Shown: positions 39,717 to 46,736 of the stretch, in pieces | Layout of the letters: every line of letters starts with the position of its first letter | Numbering within the stretch: position 1 is the stretch's first letter | Assembly (NCBI RefSeq): GCF_900103875.1 | Contig: NZ_LT629705.1 | Coordinates: 5,279,001-5,343,000, forward strand | Length of the DNA: 64,000 nt | Source: Pseudomonas arsenicoxydans | GTDB taxonomy: Bacteria; Pseudomonadota; Gammaproteobacteria; Pseudomonadales; Pseudomonadaceae | Direction of reading: 5' to 3' | Position numbers and translations under genes: made by a program | Notes under the pieces: generated by a model | What the model was told of the DNA's origin: nothing | Database searches by the model: none | Seen by the model: the letters and a program-made list of their open reading frames with translations, nothing else

Positions 39717-40031
39717 ATGGAACGTGACATTTTTTCCGAACTGATGGATGGCCTCGAAGCCCTGGCGGATGAGCGCCAAGGCAAAATCACGTTGCGAACC
39801 CACAAGGTTCAGTTGCCAAAACTGGTGCCCATCACTGCCGAGGAAGTGGTAGCCATCCGCCAACAGCTCAACCTCTCCCGGTCCGTGTTCGCCATGTATC
39901 TGCGCACCAACACCCGAACCCTCGAGAATTGGGAGCAGGGACGGGCAATTCCCAATGCCCAAGCCACGACACTGATCCGCCTGGTTGAGCGTTTTCCGGA
40001 GACAGTAGCGCAACTGGCGGCACTGACTTGA
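39717..40031 (+). CDS. Orphan XRE-family antitoxin-like regulator
   Basis: 104 residues from MERDIFSELMDGLEALADER. The helix-turn-helix spans about residues 48-90 (ITAEEVVAIRQQLNLSRSVF, then TLENWEQG), the HigA/NadS-like type usually encoded next to a RelE/HigB toxin. No toxin gene is found on either side, only the remnant upstream. ATG 39717 is chosen because proteins of this kind begin MERD; the same frame extends 76 codons further upstream. The region is less GC-rich than nuo and looks like accessory DNA. Confidence 0.7.
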   Translation: MERDIFSELMDGLEALADERQGKITLRTHKVQLPKLVPITAEEVVAIRQQLNLSRSVFAMYLRTNTRTLENWEQGRAIPNAQATTLIRLVERFPETVAQLAALT

Positions 40032-40172
40032 ATTGTCTGCACCATTTTTAATTGCTCCTTCATTGGATCGTCGCCCGCAGTGACGGACTTGCTCGCTAAA
40101 GCGCTGGAACTGGCACAAACAAAAACGGCACCTCTCAAGGCTGAGTGAAAAGGCACTGAAAGTGGTCTCAAG

Positions 40173-40201
40173 CAAACGCCCCGATTTGTTCGGGGCGTTT
40201 G
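40173..40201 (+). terminator. Intrinsic terminator downstream of the orphan antitoxin
   Basis: AAACGCCCCGA and a TCGGGGCGTTT arm form an 11-bp stem around TTTGT, 140 bases past the stop. The bases between (40032-40172) and the next 310 bases to 40512 hold no gene I can support. Confidence 0.8.
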
Positions 40202-40512
40202 CATTTGTGCAGAAAGGAAAGGTTTCTGCCGGTTGAATTCGAGGGGTAAATCCGAGCTGCGTCTGAAGATCCTTCAAACGCGATAGGAAAAATCTCCGCG
40301 TACTACCTGTAAAGGAACGAAAACAGACTCATCATTGCGATTTGGCTACCCAACTATCTGAATTTTCCCACGTCTCATTTCCCCCATCGCGGCAGCGAAT
40401 GCGGTGTTTACTCGGCGTCCGCCCCTGTTTACGAATAAAAGTCGTCAATCGCGGATTAATGTGTATGTGTTTCCTGACACCAGAAATAACGACACTGTAA
40501 CTTCCCGTCATT

Positions 40513-40564
40513 TTTGACCGACCCACTTCCAACTTATACAGTTGCTCCGTGCTTGATTAAGCAC
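40513..40564 (+). promoter_or_regulatory. Promoter-like sequence and dyad of the YcaO cassette
   Basis: TTTGAC (40513-40518), a 16-base spacer and TATACA (40535-40540) make a sigma-70-like promoter 56 bases before the peptide gene. Just after it, GTGCTT/AAGCAC around GATT (40549-40564) is a perfect 6-bp dyad near the expected +10 to +25, usable as an operator or leader hairpin. Sequence-only prediction. Confidence 0.45.
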
Positions 40565-40595
40565 TTCACCAACCAACAATAAAGAGAGTCTACCT

Positions 40596-40724
40596 ATGGG
40601 TTACCTTGTCAGCTGGAACGCAAACAAAGTTATCGACCTGAAACAACAGGACACCCCCACAGCAGAACAAATTGAACAACTGCAACTGACCGAGGATGAA
40701 CAGGCAGAACTGGAAGCCGTTTAA
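40596..40724 (+). CDS. Putative RiPP precursor peptide, 42 residues
   Basis: Short reading frame with ribosome site AAAGAGAG about ten bases before its ATG. The N-terminal part, MGYLVSWNANKVIDLK, is mixed hydrophobic/aromatic; the C-terminal part, TAEQIEQLQLTEDEQAELEA plus V, is acidic, helix-prone and lacks Cys, Ser and Gly. It has no Cys at all and one Ser (position 6). In ordinary azole peptides the core is C-terminal and rich in Cys, Ser and Thr; here the C-terminus looks like a recognition segment, so a bottromycin-like arrangement with an N-terminal core and a follower is possible. The next genes encode a YcaO enzyme, a methyltransferase and a peptidase-like hydrolase. I do not recognise the product. 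Confidence 0.7.
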   Translation: MGYLVSWNANKVIDLKQQDTPTAEQIEQLQLTEDEQAELEAV

Positions 40725-40726
40725 GA

Positions 40727-40754
40727 AAACGGGGGGCAAATGCCCCCCGTTTTT
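40727..40754 (+). terminator. Terminator-like attenuator between precursor and YcaO genes
   Basis: AAACGGGGGGC and GCCCCCCGTTT pair perfectly (11 bp) around AAAT and are followed by more T. It starts two bases after the peptide stop and ends 15 bases before the YcaO start. Partial read-through would give much peptide and little enzyme, the usual need in RiPP operons. Confidence 0.8.
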
Positions 40755-40768
40755 CAAGGGAGGGAACA

Positions 40769-42004
40769 ATGGATAACTTTACACGTGCAGAACGAGAACT
40801 TACCCTCGCGCAGGCCGAAAAGAGGATTCATGCCGAACTGAAAAACCTGGGACTTCGCCCGGAACCCCGGATACTCGGGCAACAGATCGTCGCGGTGCAT
40901 GTCTCGGCGAGTGTTGGCAATCAACAGAGCATCGCCAGGGGAGCGGGAAAAGGTTACCTCCATCACGCCCAGGTGGGTGCACTTTACGAAACACTGGAAC
41001 ATTATCTAAGTGATCACTTCAGCTCCTGCGATATTCACTGCATCGCCCCGCACTACTTTTCCGACTCGCCACTATTTATCGATGACACTGTTCTTTCTGC
41101 TCTTATCGACCAACTCGATGCCTTGACAGCGTGCAGAACTTATACGGACATTTTCAAAAAAACTTCATTCTCTTACCCCGTTGCGTTATGCACTCCCAAC
41201 TATTCACGCCAGCCACTGGAACAAGACACTACGAACTACGGCGTATTACAGCGATATGCCTCTAACAGTGGAACGGCCATTGGCGCGAGTTACGACGAAG
41301 CGGTCTTGCATGCGGCAAATGAATGCATTGAGCGCGATGCGGTCTCGCTGTTTCTGCTGGAGCATTTTTACTACGAGAACCGGCCTGCGTTGCGCCGGGT
41401 CGCTCGCGTGGCAGATCACGAAGAGTTGGGTCAACTGTGGTCGGACGCCGAAGCGGAGATCGGAGCGGAAATCATCCTGATCGACATCAGCGCTGAATTC
41501 CTGCCACGCACCTTTCTGGCGTTCTCAACCGAACCTGGTCCCCATCCTCGCGTGTTCGGCAGCGGTAGCTCGATCAGCGCCCGACATGGCGCGTGGCGGG
41601 CGCTGACCGAACTCGTCCAACTGCATCACGGGGCCTCGGAACCAGAACTGCAACACTACCTGAGTAATGCGCAACGGCACCTGAGCAAATTTCCTCGCCT
41701 GCTCCGCTGCCTGCAATTCGATCTGTATCCACTGCTGACCCTGTGCGAGCAATTCACCGTCGAATTACCCGAAACGACCAATGAGCGACCGTTGGCCGAG
41801 CAAATCAACTTGCTGGCAGAAGATCTCCAAAAACATGGGCGCGTGCTGGGGGTCACCCAACTACATCAGACGCCGCTGGGGACCACGCTGGTCAACGTCG
41901 TCATTCCGGGGCTGGAGCGGTTTTTTGTGGTGTCCAGTGGCAATGTGGTGATACCAAAGGCACGAGGACGGCGCCTGCAAAGGAATCAGGGAGTGCCAGC
42001 ATGA
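40769..42004 (+). CDS. YcaO-family peptide-modifying enzyme
   Basis: 411-residue single-domain YcaO protein. YcaO enzymes use ATP to activate peptide backbone amides, making azolines, thioamides or amidines. The ATP/Mg signature is present: RGAGKG (57-62) with glutamates at 74 and 77, SNSGTA (165-170) with glutamates at 177, 185 and 188 before RD, and ALTELVQL (E281, Q284). The 8- and 3-residue Glu spacings match E. coli YcaO. VVIPGLERFF closes the domain; there is no Pro-rich C-terminal tail. No E1-like/RRE partner, flavin dehydrogenase or TfuA is encoded nearby, so it acts alone, as in bottromycin pathways. Strong AGGGAGGG ribosome site; four-base overlap with the next gene. Codons around 41050-41250 are AT-richer than the flanks, hinting at transfer. 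Confidence 0.88.
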   Translation: MDNFTRAERELTLAQAEKRIHAELKNLGLRPEPRILGQQIVAVHVSASVGNQQSIARGAGKGYLHHAQVGALYETLEHYLSDHFSSCDIHCIAPHYFSDSPLFIDDTVLSALIDQLDALTACRTYTDIFKKTSFSYPVALCTPNYSRQPLEQDTTNYGVLQRYASNSGTAIGASYDEAVLHAANECIERDAVSLFLLEHFYYENRPALRRVARVADHEELGQLWSDAEAEIGAEIILIDISAEFLPRTFLAFSTEPGPHPRVFGSGSSISARHGAWRALTELVQLHHGASEPELQHYLSNAQRHLSKFPRLLRCLQFDLYPLLTLCEQFTVELPETTNERPLAEQINLLAEDLQKHGRVLGVTQLHQTPLGTTLVNVVIPGLERFFVVSSGNVVIPKARGRRLQRNQGVPA

Positions 42005-42945
42005 CCCCTGCCCTTCGTCGAGAACACCGCCTCGCTCGATCATTCCCCCGGAGCAAGGCATCGCCGGGCGAGCTCGATCGCTTCATCGAACCCTTCGGCT
42101 CGGGCCTGCATCATTTGTTTGTCTTGCGTGTCGGCGGCAAAGAATGGGTCGGCCGCAAAGTCCTGCAACACAGCGAGACGGTCGGCTGGTACATCAGCAG
42201 CGTACTCCAACCCTGGATGCTGCTCGGACCGCTGGCGGAGTGGCACTGGGGCAATCAAGGCGCCGTGATCTATTTCCATGCGGTATCTGCGCAGGAGAAA
42301 GAAACCGCGTTCCACAACGCATTGACGCAGTCGGCCAGCGAAGTGCGTTTTCCGTTTCCTGCCATGGATGACAACGGCCGAGAGTGCGTCTGCCCGCCCG
42401 AGTACTGGCAATGTAATGAGTCGCTCGCCACACAGCTGGATGCTGATGAACAGCATTTTCGCCAGCATTGCACAAGCCTGCTCAGATCCCTGTCTTCTCC
42501 CGGCGCGGTGATCCATGACCCCGCGTGTTCGACGGGCGAGTTCATCGCGCACCTCGCTGGCGAACTCCCGGATCGCCAATGCCTGGGGTCTGATCGCTCA
42601 GCGTCGATGATCGAATATGCCAAAAAGCTTCATGGCACTTCAGCCGCCCGGTTCTACCTGGCCGATGCCCGCGACATCGCGACAACAGGTATTCAATGCG
42701 ATGTGCTGATCCTGCGCTTCCTCAATGCCGAAGTGATGTCGCGCAAGGACGCGCAGCGAGCGTTCCTCGATATGGCAGCCGGCGTTAAACCGGGAGGCAC
42801 GATTCTCCTTTTCGGCCATACGCCGGTGCTGATCGCCGTGCCCTATATGGCTCAGGTGCTGAAGCTTGAACTGATATCCAGCGTAGCGGCCCGTCCCGGC
42901 CACACGGAACTGTTTCAATTCTACAGGCTGAGGAAAACCGCCTAA
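42001..42945 (+). CDS. Class I SAM-dependent methyltransferase with N-terminal extra domain
   Basis: 314 residues in two parts. The C-terminal half (about 150-314) is a Rossmann methyltransferase: motif I IHDPACSTGEF (172-181), acidic residue after strand 2 in CLGSDRS (D198), ADARDI (221-226), and GVKPGGTILLFGH after strand 5. The N-terminal half (about 1-145; FGSGLHHLFVLRVGGKEWVG and CPPEYWQCNE) is not a domain I recognise and could bind the peptide or partner. The target atom is unknown; N-terminal amine, carboxylate or side chain are all possible. Starts inside the YcaO stop (ATGA) and shares one base with the hydrolase start (TAATG). Confidence 0.82.
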   Translation: MTPALRREHRLARSFPRSKASPGELDRFIEPFGSGLHHLFVLRVGGKEWVGRKVLQHSETVGWYISSVLQPWMLLGPLAEWHWGNQGAVIYFHAVSAQEKETAFHNALTQSASEVRFPFPAMDDNGRECVCPPEYWQCNESLATQLDADEQHFRQHCTSLLRSLSSPGAVIHDPACSTGEFIAHLAGELPDRQCLGSDRSASMIEYAKKLHGTSAARFYLADARDIATTGIQCDVLILRFLNAEVMSRKDAQRAFLDMAAGVKPGGTILLFGHTPVLIAVPYMAQVLKLELISSVAARPGHTELFQFYRLRKTA

Positions 42946-43811
42946 TGGTGAACAGTGGCTACTTCTCGACCGGCGACGGTCACCAACTCTATTGGGAACG
43001 GCACGGCACACCAGGGGGCGAACCGATATTTTTCCTGCATGGCGGGCCGGGGGGGTGCTGCGACAGACGTCATCTGGAGTTCTTCGATGAGCGCTGTTTC
43101 GACATTATCCTGTTCGATCAGCGTGGCTGCGGGCGCTCCGTTCCCCACGGCGAACTCCAATACAACGACACCGGGCTATGCGTCGAAGACATCGAAGCCC
43201 TGCGGCAGCACCTGGGGTTCGAAACGATCAGCATGCTCGGCGTCTCCTGGGGCAGCTGGCTGGCCATTCAATACCAGCAACGCTATCCAGAGGCCGTCCT
43301 GAAAACCACACTGGTCTCAGTATTCGTGCCGTTTGCAGCCAACGTAAGTGCCTACGATCAAACCTTGAATGGCGGTCTCTCGGCCATTGACCATGGGGAG
43401 TGCGCCGTCAGTGCCGGTGCGATCTACCAGATCCTGAACAATGGCTGCGCAATCCAGCAGCGCCAGGCGGCTCTCCACTGGTTAAGGGCGACTTTGCAAT
43501 TGAGCGGACAATCGATGCAGCCGAGCGCACTCGAAGAATTCGTTGACGACGAAGCCGTGCGCGCTATCCGCCTGGAATTGCATTACCACGTAAACCAGTA
43601 CTTCTTCACGCGCGCGGACGAAGCGCCTTCGCTTGATGCCCATACTGAAGTGATCCAAGGCATCAGCGATACCTTCGGCATGGCCAGCGTTCGCTGGCTT
43701 CGGCAGCACCAGCCGCTGCGATGCCGGCTACTCAACGCCGGGCACAACGCCTTCGAACTGGCAATTCTGAAAACCGTGCGCCAGTCGTTGAAACGTGCAT
43801 ATCTGCGCTGA
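42945..43811 (+). CDS. Alpha/beta hydrolase, proline iminopeptidase-like (S33)
   Basis: 288 residues, slightly shorter than typical prolyl aminopeptidases (about 310-320), mainly in the cap. Oxyanion loop HGGPGG (32-37), DQRGCGRS (58-65), nucleophile Ser101 in GVSWGSW, Asp242 in GISDTFG and His267 in NAGHNAFE, so the triad looks intact. Glu211 in LELHYH aligns with the cap Glu that holds the substrate's free N-terminus in prolyl aminopeptidases. It therefore probably trims an N-terminus, plausibly that of the modified peptide, rather than acting like the triad-lacking BotH epimerase. Last gene of the cassette; a terminator follows. No transporter or immunity gene is adjacent. Confidence 0.82.
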   Translation: MVNSGYFSTGDGHQLYWERHGTPGGEPIFFLHGGPGGCCDRRHLEFFDERCFDIILFDQRGCGRSVPHGELQYNDTGLCVEDIEALRQHLGFETISMLGVSWGSWLAIQYQQRYPEAVLKTTLVSVFVPFAANVSAYDQTLNGGLSAIDHGECAVSAGAIYQILNNGCAIQQRQAALHWLRATLQLSGQSMQPSALEEFVDDEAVRAIRLELHYHVNQYFFTRADEAPSLDAHTEVIQGISDTFGMASVRWLRQHQPLRCRLLNAGHNAFELAILKTVRQSLKRAYLR

Positions 43812-43927
43812 CAAGGTGAATCTTTTGGTGTCCTTCAGGGCGCCATTTTTTGCCCTCGGCTTCGGCTCGCAGGCAAATCGGATTTACCCTACTCCCTAAC
43901 TGGAAACCGATTGTCAGCTTTTCAATA

Positions 43928-43957
43928 AAAACGCGGCCCTTCTAGCGCCGCGTTTTT
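43928..43957 (+). terminator. Intrinsic terminator of the YcaO cassette
   Basis: ACGCGGC and GCCGCGT stem around a 9-base loop, with flanking A-run and a six-T run, 116 bases past the hydrolase stop. It can also act for the opposing gene at 43980. Confidence 0.8.
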
Positions 43958-43979
43958 TGTGTCTGCTCAGTCCCGTTGA

Positions 43980-44360
43980 TCAGCCCGCAGGGTCAACGTT
44001 ATCCAACGCCTTGTTCACTGCCAGTTCGCCGAGCATCACCACCTGCGCAATCCCCAATAACGTCTGACGGTGCGTGCCTTCCAGCAGCGCGGCAAAGTCA
44101 CCGAGCATGACCGTGGCCGAGGCCAGGGATTCGCAGGCATTTGCCAACAGGGACTCGGTGTCGGCTTTGGGATTGACGAAGAACATTTCGTTGGGGGTAT
44201 ATGGCGTGGCCATGATTTTGGCGCTGGGGTTGAGGTAATAGTCGAGGGCGCGGTCGGCGGCTTCGTGGAGTTTTCGGGTGTCCACGCAGACGTAGGGGGA
44301 TGTTGGGTCGGCGTCCGTAGCGGTATCTGCTTCGGGAGGGTTGGGGGTTGGTTTTTTCAT
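43980..44360 (-). CDS. DUF6124-like (formerly DUF3077-type) hypothetical protein
   Basis: 126 residues, start MKKPTPNPPEADTATDADP at 44360 with AAGGAAA upstream. The central DTRKLHEAADRALDYYLNP segment and the helical C-terminal part (LLANACESLASATVML, then VVMLGELAVNKALDNV) match a small protein family abundant and multi-copy in Pseudomonas. Function unknown; no signal peptide or membrane helix. A longer in-frame extension upstream overlaps the structured leader and is not believed. Convergent with the YcaO cassette. Confidence 0.75.
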   Translation of the reverse strand: MKKPTPNPPEADTATDADPTSPYVCVDTRKLHEAADRALDYYLNPSAKIMATPYTPNEMFFVNPKADTESLLANACESLASATVMLGDFAALLEGTHRQTLLGIAQVVMLGELAVNKALDNVDPAG

Positions 44361-44385
44361 AGGGTATTTCCTTTGCCTGAAAGTT

Positions 44386-44596
44386 GTAGCTGCCCCTTTC
44401 GGTTCCACGCGAAGGGTGGCAGCTGTACGCAGGTTGGAACCCGGGGGCAAAGAACCCGGCAGACCCGAAGGTCTCCCGCGCACAGCCGCCATAAACGGAG
44501 TGCACACATTGAAGGTGTGCAAGCATACGTTATGAAAGGCGCCTTGGCGCTGTATTGCCCTCGGGGTTCCAATCCCGATCGCTGAATTGGCAGCGA
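44386..44596 (-). ncRNA. Highly structured leader upstream of the DUF6124-like gene
   Basis: Plus-strand positions. A long hairpin lies next to the gene: GTAGCTGCC region with GGCAGCTGTAC (44386-44427), extended inside by CCTTTCG/CGAAGG. Beyond it, TTGGAACCC (44434-44442) can pair with GGGTTCCAA (44564-44572), enclosing AGACC-CGAA-GGTCT (44461-44474) and TGCACAC/GTGTGCA (44501-44507 with 44515-44521). TCGCTG/CAGCGA (44579-44596) lies outside. A closing stem around several hairpins suggests a multibranch RNA in the 5' leader, possibly cis-regulatory. Confidence 0.5.
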
Positions 44597-44787
44597 CGTG
44601 CACAGGCTAGAGAGCGGACGTCCGACGGACAACCTGAAAACATTGTGGGAAGGTTCTGCTCTTTCACCTAAACGCTTAAACATCCAGCATTGAAATACGA
44701 ACTGTGGTGCACGAAATTATCAGGCCAGTTCTGGCCTACCCACGAAAAAGCCGACCCATCCAGCATCTTCATTGACTGTCCCCACCG

Positions 44788-44880
44788 CTATCGCGGGCAA
44801 GCCCGCTCCCACAGGTTTAGCGGTGTACACAACGTTTGCCGGCACTGCGCAATACTGTGGGAGCGGGCTTGCCCGCGATG
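44788..44880. repeat. Paired REP element (REPIN)
   Basis: Inverted copies of TATCGCGGGCAAGCCCGCTC (then CCACAG) and its complement flank about 45 bases, between the DUF6124-like gene and the ABC transporter operon. Confidence 0.88.
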
Positions 44881-44896
44881 GCGGACTATCAAGCAC

Positions 44897-44925
44897 AAAA
44901 AAAAACGGCACCTTTCGGTGCCGTT
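44897..44925 (-). terminator. Intrinsic terminator of the ABC transporter operon
   Basis: Read on the minus strand: ACGGCACC, loop GAAA, GGTGCCGT, then a run of nine T. Lies 20 bases beyond the solute-binding protein stop. Confidence 0.92.
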
Positions 44926-44946
44926 CCTCTTTCTCAGTACAAAAGC

Positions 44947-46689
44947 TTATTTACGCGCGTCCGCCCACGATTTCAGCAGTTCGTTGTAGCTCACGGTTTC
45001 GCCTTTCGGTTTCTCGTTCGCCAGTTTCGGCTTTGGTGCACCCGGTTGATCGAACCAGTACTGCGCATCACGCTCGGGGTTCATTTTCGGTGCGCACACG
45101 GCTTGCGCTTTCGAGCGTTCCAGACGGGACATGATTGCGTCCTGATCCTTGGCCAGGCCATCCAGCGCCTGTTGCGGAGTTTTGTCGCCGCTGGCAGCTT
45201 CGGCGATGTGGCTCCACCACAGTTGTGCCAGACGCGGATAGTCCGGCACGTTGGTCCCGGTCGGGGTCCATTGCACGCGGGCCGGGCTGCGGTAGAACTC
45301 CACCAGGCCACCGAGTTTTGGCGCCAGGTCGGTCATCGCCTGCGAGTTGATGTCCGACTCGCGGATTGGCGTCAGGCCGACGATGGTTTTCTTCAACGAT
45401 ACGGTTTTCGAGGTCACGAACTGCGCGTACAGCCAGGCCGCCAGTTTCTGTTTCTCAGGCGTGGATTTCATGAACGTCCACGAACCCACGTCCTGATACC
45501 CAAGCTTCATGCCCTCTTCCCAATACGGTCCGCGTGGCGATGGCGCCATGCGCCATTTTGGCGTGCCGTCGGCATTCACCACCGGCAGGCCCGGTTTGGT
45601 CATGTCTGCGGTGAACGCGGTGTACCAGAAAATTTGCTGGGCGATGTTGCCTTGGGACGGCACCGGGCCGGATTCGGAGAAGGTCATGCCTGCCGCTTCC
45701 GGTGGCGCGTATTTCTTCATCCAGTCGACGTATTTGGTGGTGGCAAAAACCGCTGCCGGGCCGTTGGTATCACCGCCACGGGTCACGCTGGAGCCGACCG
45801 GATGGCAGTCTTCGACACGAATGCCCCACTCATCCACCGGCAAACCGTTGGGCAAGCCCTTGTCACCGCCGCCGGCCATGGAGAACCAGGCATCGGTAAA
45901 GCGCCAGCCCAGGGACGGGTCTTTCTTGCCGTAGTCCATGTGCCCGTAGATACGCTTGCCGTCGATTTCCTTGACGTCTTCGCTGAAGAATTTTGCGATG
46001 TCTTCATAGGCCGACCAGTTCACCGGCACGCCCAACTCGTAGCCGTATTTTTCCTTGAACTTGGCTTTCAGCTCCGGGCGCTCGAACCAGTCGGCGCGGA
46101 ACCAGTAGAGGTTGGCGAACTGTTGATCGGGCAATTGATAGAGCTTGCCGTCGGGCGCGGTGGTGAAGGAGGTGCCGATGAAATCCTTGAGGTCCAGGGT
46201 CGGCGAGGTGAAGTTTTTTCCCTCATTGGCCATCAGGTCGGTGATGGCTTCGGCCTTGCCGTAACGGAAATGGGTACCGATCAGGTCCGAGTCGTTGACC
46301 CAGCCGTCATAGATGCTCTTGTCCGACTGCATCACGGTCTGCAGTTTCTCCACGACGTCGCCTTCTTGCAGCAGGTCGTGGGTGACTTTGATCCCGGTGA
46401 TCTCGGTAAAGGCCTTGGCCAAGACCTTGGATTCATACTCGTGGGTGGTCAGGGTTTCGGAAACAACCTTGATGTCCATCCCGCGAAACGGCTCTGCCGC
46501 CTTGATGAACCACTTCAGTTCTTCAAGCTGTTGATCCGCCGTCAACGTGGACGGTTTGAACTCGCTGCCAATCCATTTCTTCGCCGCGTCTTCATAGGCA
46601 TCGGCCCAGGCCGATGCGCTCAAACCGCTGAGTGCCAGCATGGCTGCCAATGAAATGCTATGTCGCAGCTTATTGTTTTTGTCGAACAT
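44947..46689 (-). CDS. ABC transporter solute-binding protein, GlpV-like (glycerol/polyol)
   Basis: 580 residues, large for a sugar-type binding protein, with a signal peptide (ends SGLSASAWA, then DAYED). Family-type stretches: LTTHEYESKVLAKAFTEITG, YGKAEAITDLMANEG, LPDQQFANLYWFRADWFERP, and SGPVPSQGNIAQQIFWYTAF. Size, the DUF2160 neighbour and two ATPases match the glpSTPQV glycerol importer of Rhizobium; glycerol or another small polyol is therefore the best guess, not a proof. Last gene of the six-gene operon. Confidence 0.82.
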   Translation of the reverse strand: MFDKNNKLRHSISLAAMLALSGLSASAWADAYEDAAKKWIGSEFKPSTLTADQQLEELKWFIKAAEPFRGMDIKVVSETLTTHEYESKVLAKAFTEITGIKVTHDLLQEGDVVEKLQTVMQSDKSIYDGWVNDSDLIGTHFRYGKAEAITDLMANEGKNFTSPTLDLKDFIGTSFTTAPDGKLYQLPDQQFANLYWFRADWFERPELKAKFKEKYGYELGVPVNWSAYEDIAKFFSEDVKEIDGKRIYGHMDYGKKDPSLGWRFTDAWFSMAGGGDKGLPNGLPVDEWGIRVEDCHPVGSSVTRGGDTNGPAAVFATTKYVDWMKKYAPPEAAGMTFSESGPVPSQGNIAQQIFWYTAFTADMTKPGLPVVNADGTPKWRMAPSPRGPYWEEGMKLGYQDVGSWTFMKSTPEKQKLAAWLYAQFVTSKTVSLKKTIVGLTPIRESDINSQAMTDLAPKLGGLVEFYRSPARVQWTPTGTNVPDYPRLAQLWWSHIAEAASGDKTPQQALDGLAKDQDAIMSRLERSKAQAVCAPKMNPERDAQYWFDQPGAPKPKLANEKPKGETVSYNELLKSWADARK

Positions 46690-46736
46690 AGAGACCTCCT
46701 GTTTAGGTTTTGGAGCACGATTGCCGAGCGATTCGA

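Noticed and set aside
39489..40031. Treating the whole 180-codon frame as one intact gene
   Set aside because: The first 76 codons look like part of a different antitoxin family, and the XRE protein has a natural start at 39717. A real fusion is not excluded, so it is listed as a finding.
40596..43811. Calling the cassette a bottromycin pathway
   Set aside because: Only the general layout is shared. There is one YcaO instead of two, no radical SAM methyltransferases, no P450 or amidohydrolase, the precursor core differs, and the hydrolase keeps a catalytic triad.
40596..43811. PQQ or streptolysin-S/microcin B17-type assignment
   Set aside because: There is no radical SAM PqqE, no flavin dehydrogenase, no E1-like protein, and the peptide has no Cys and no Gly/Ser/Cys-rich C-terminus.
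44563..44580. tRNA-like T-arm (GGTTCCAATCC) suggesting a tRNA gene or remnant
   Set aside because: No acceptor, D or anticodon arms fit around it. The bases pair better with 44434-44442 as part of the leader structure.
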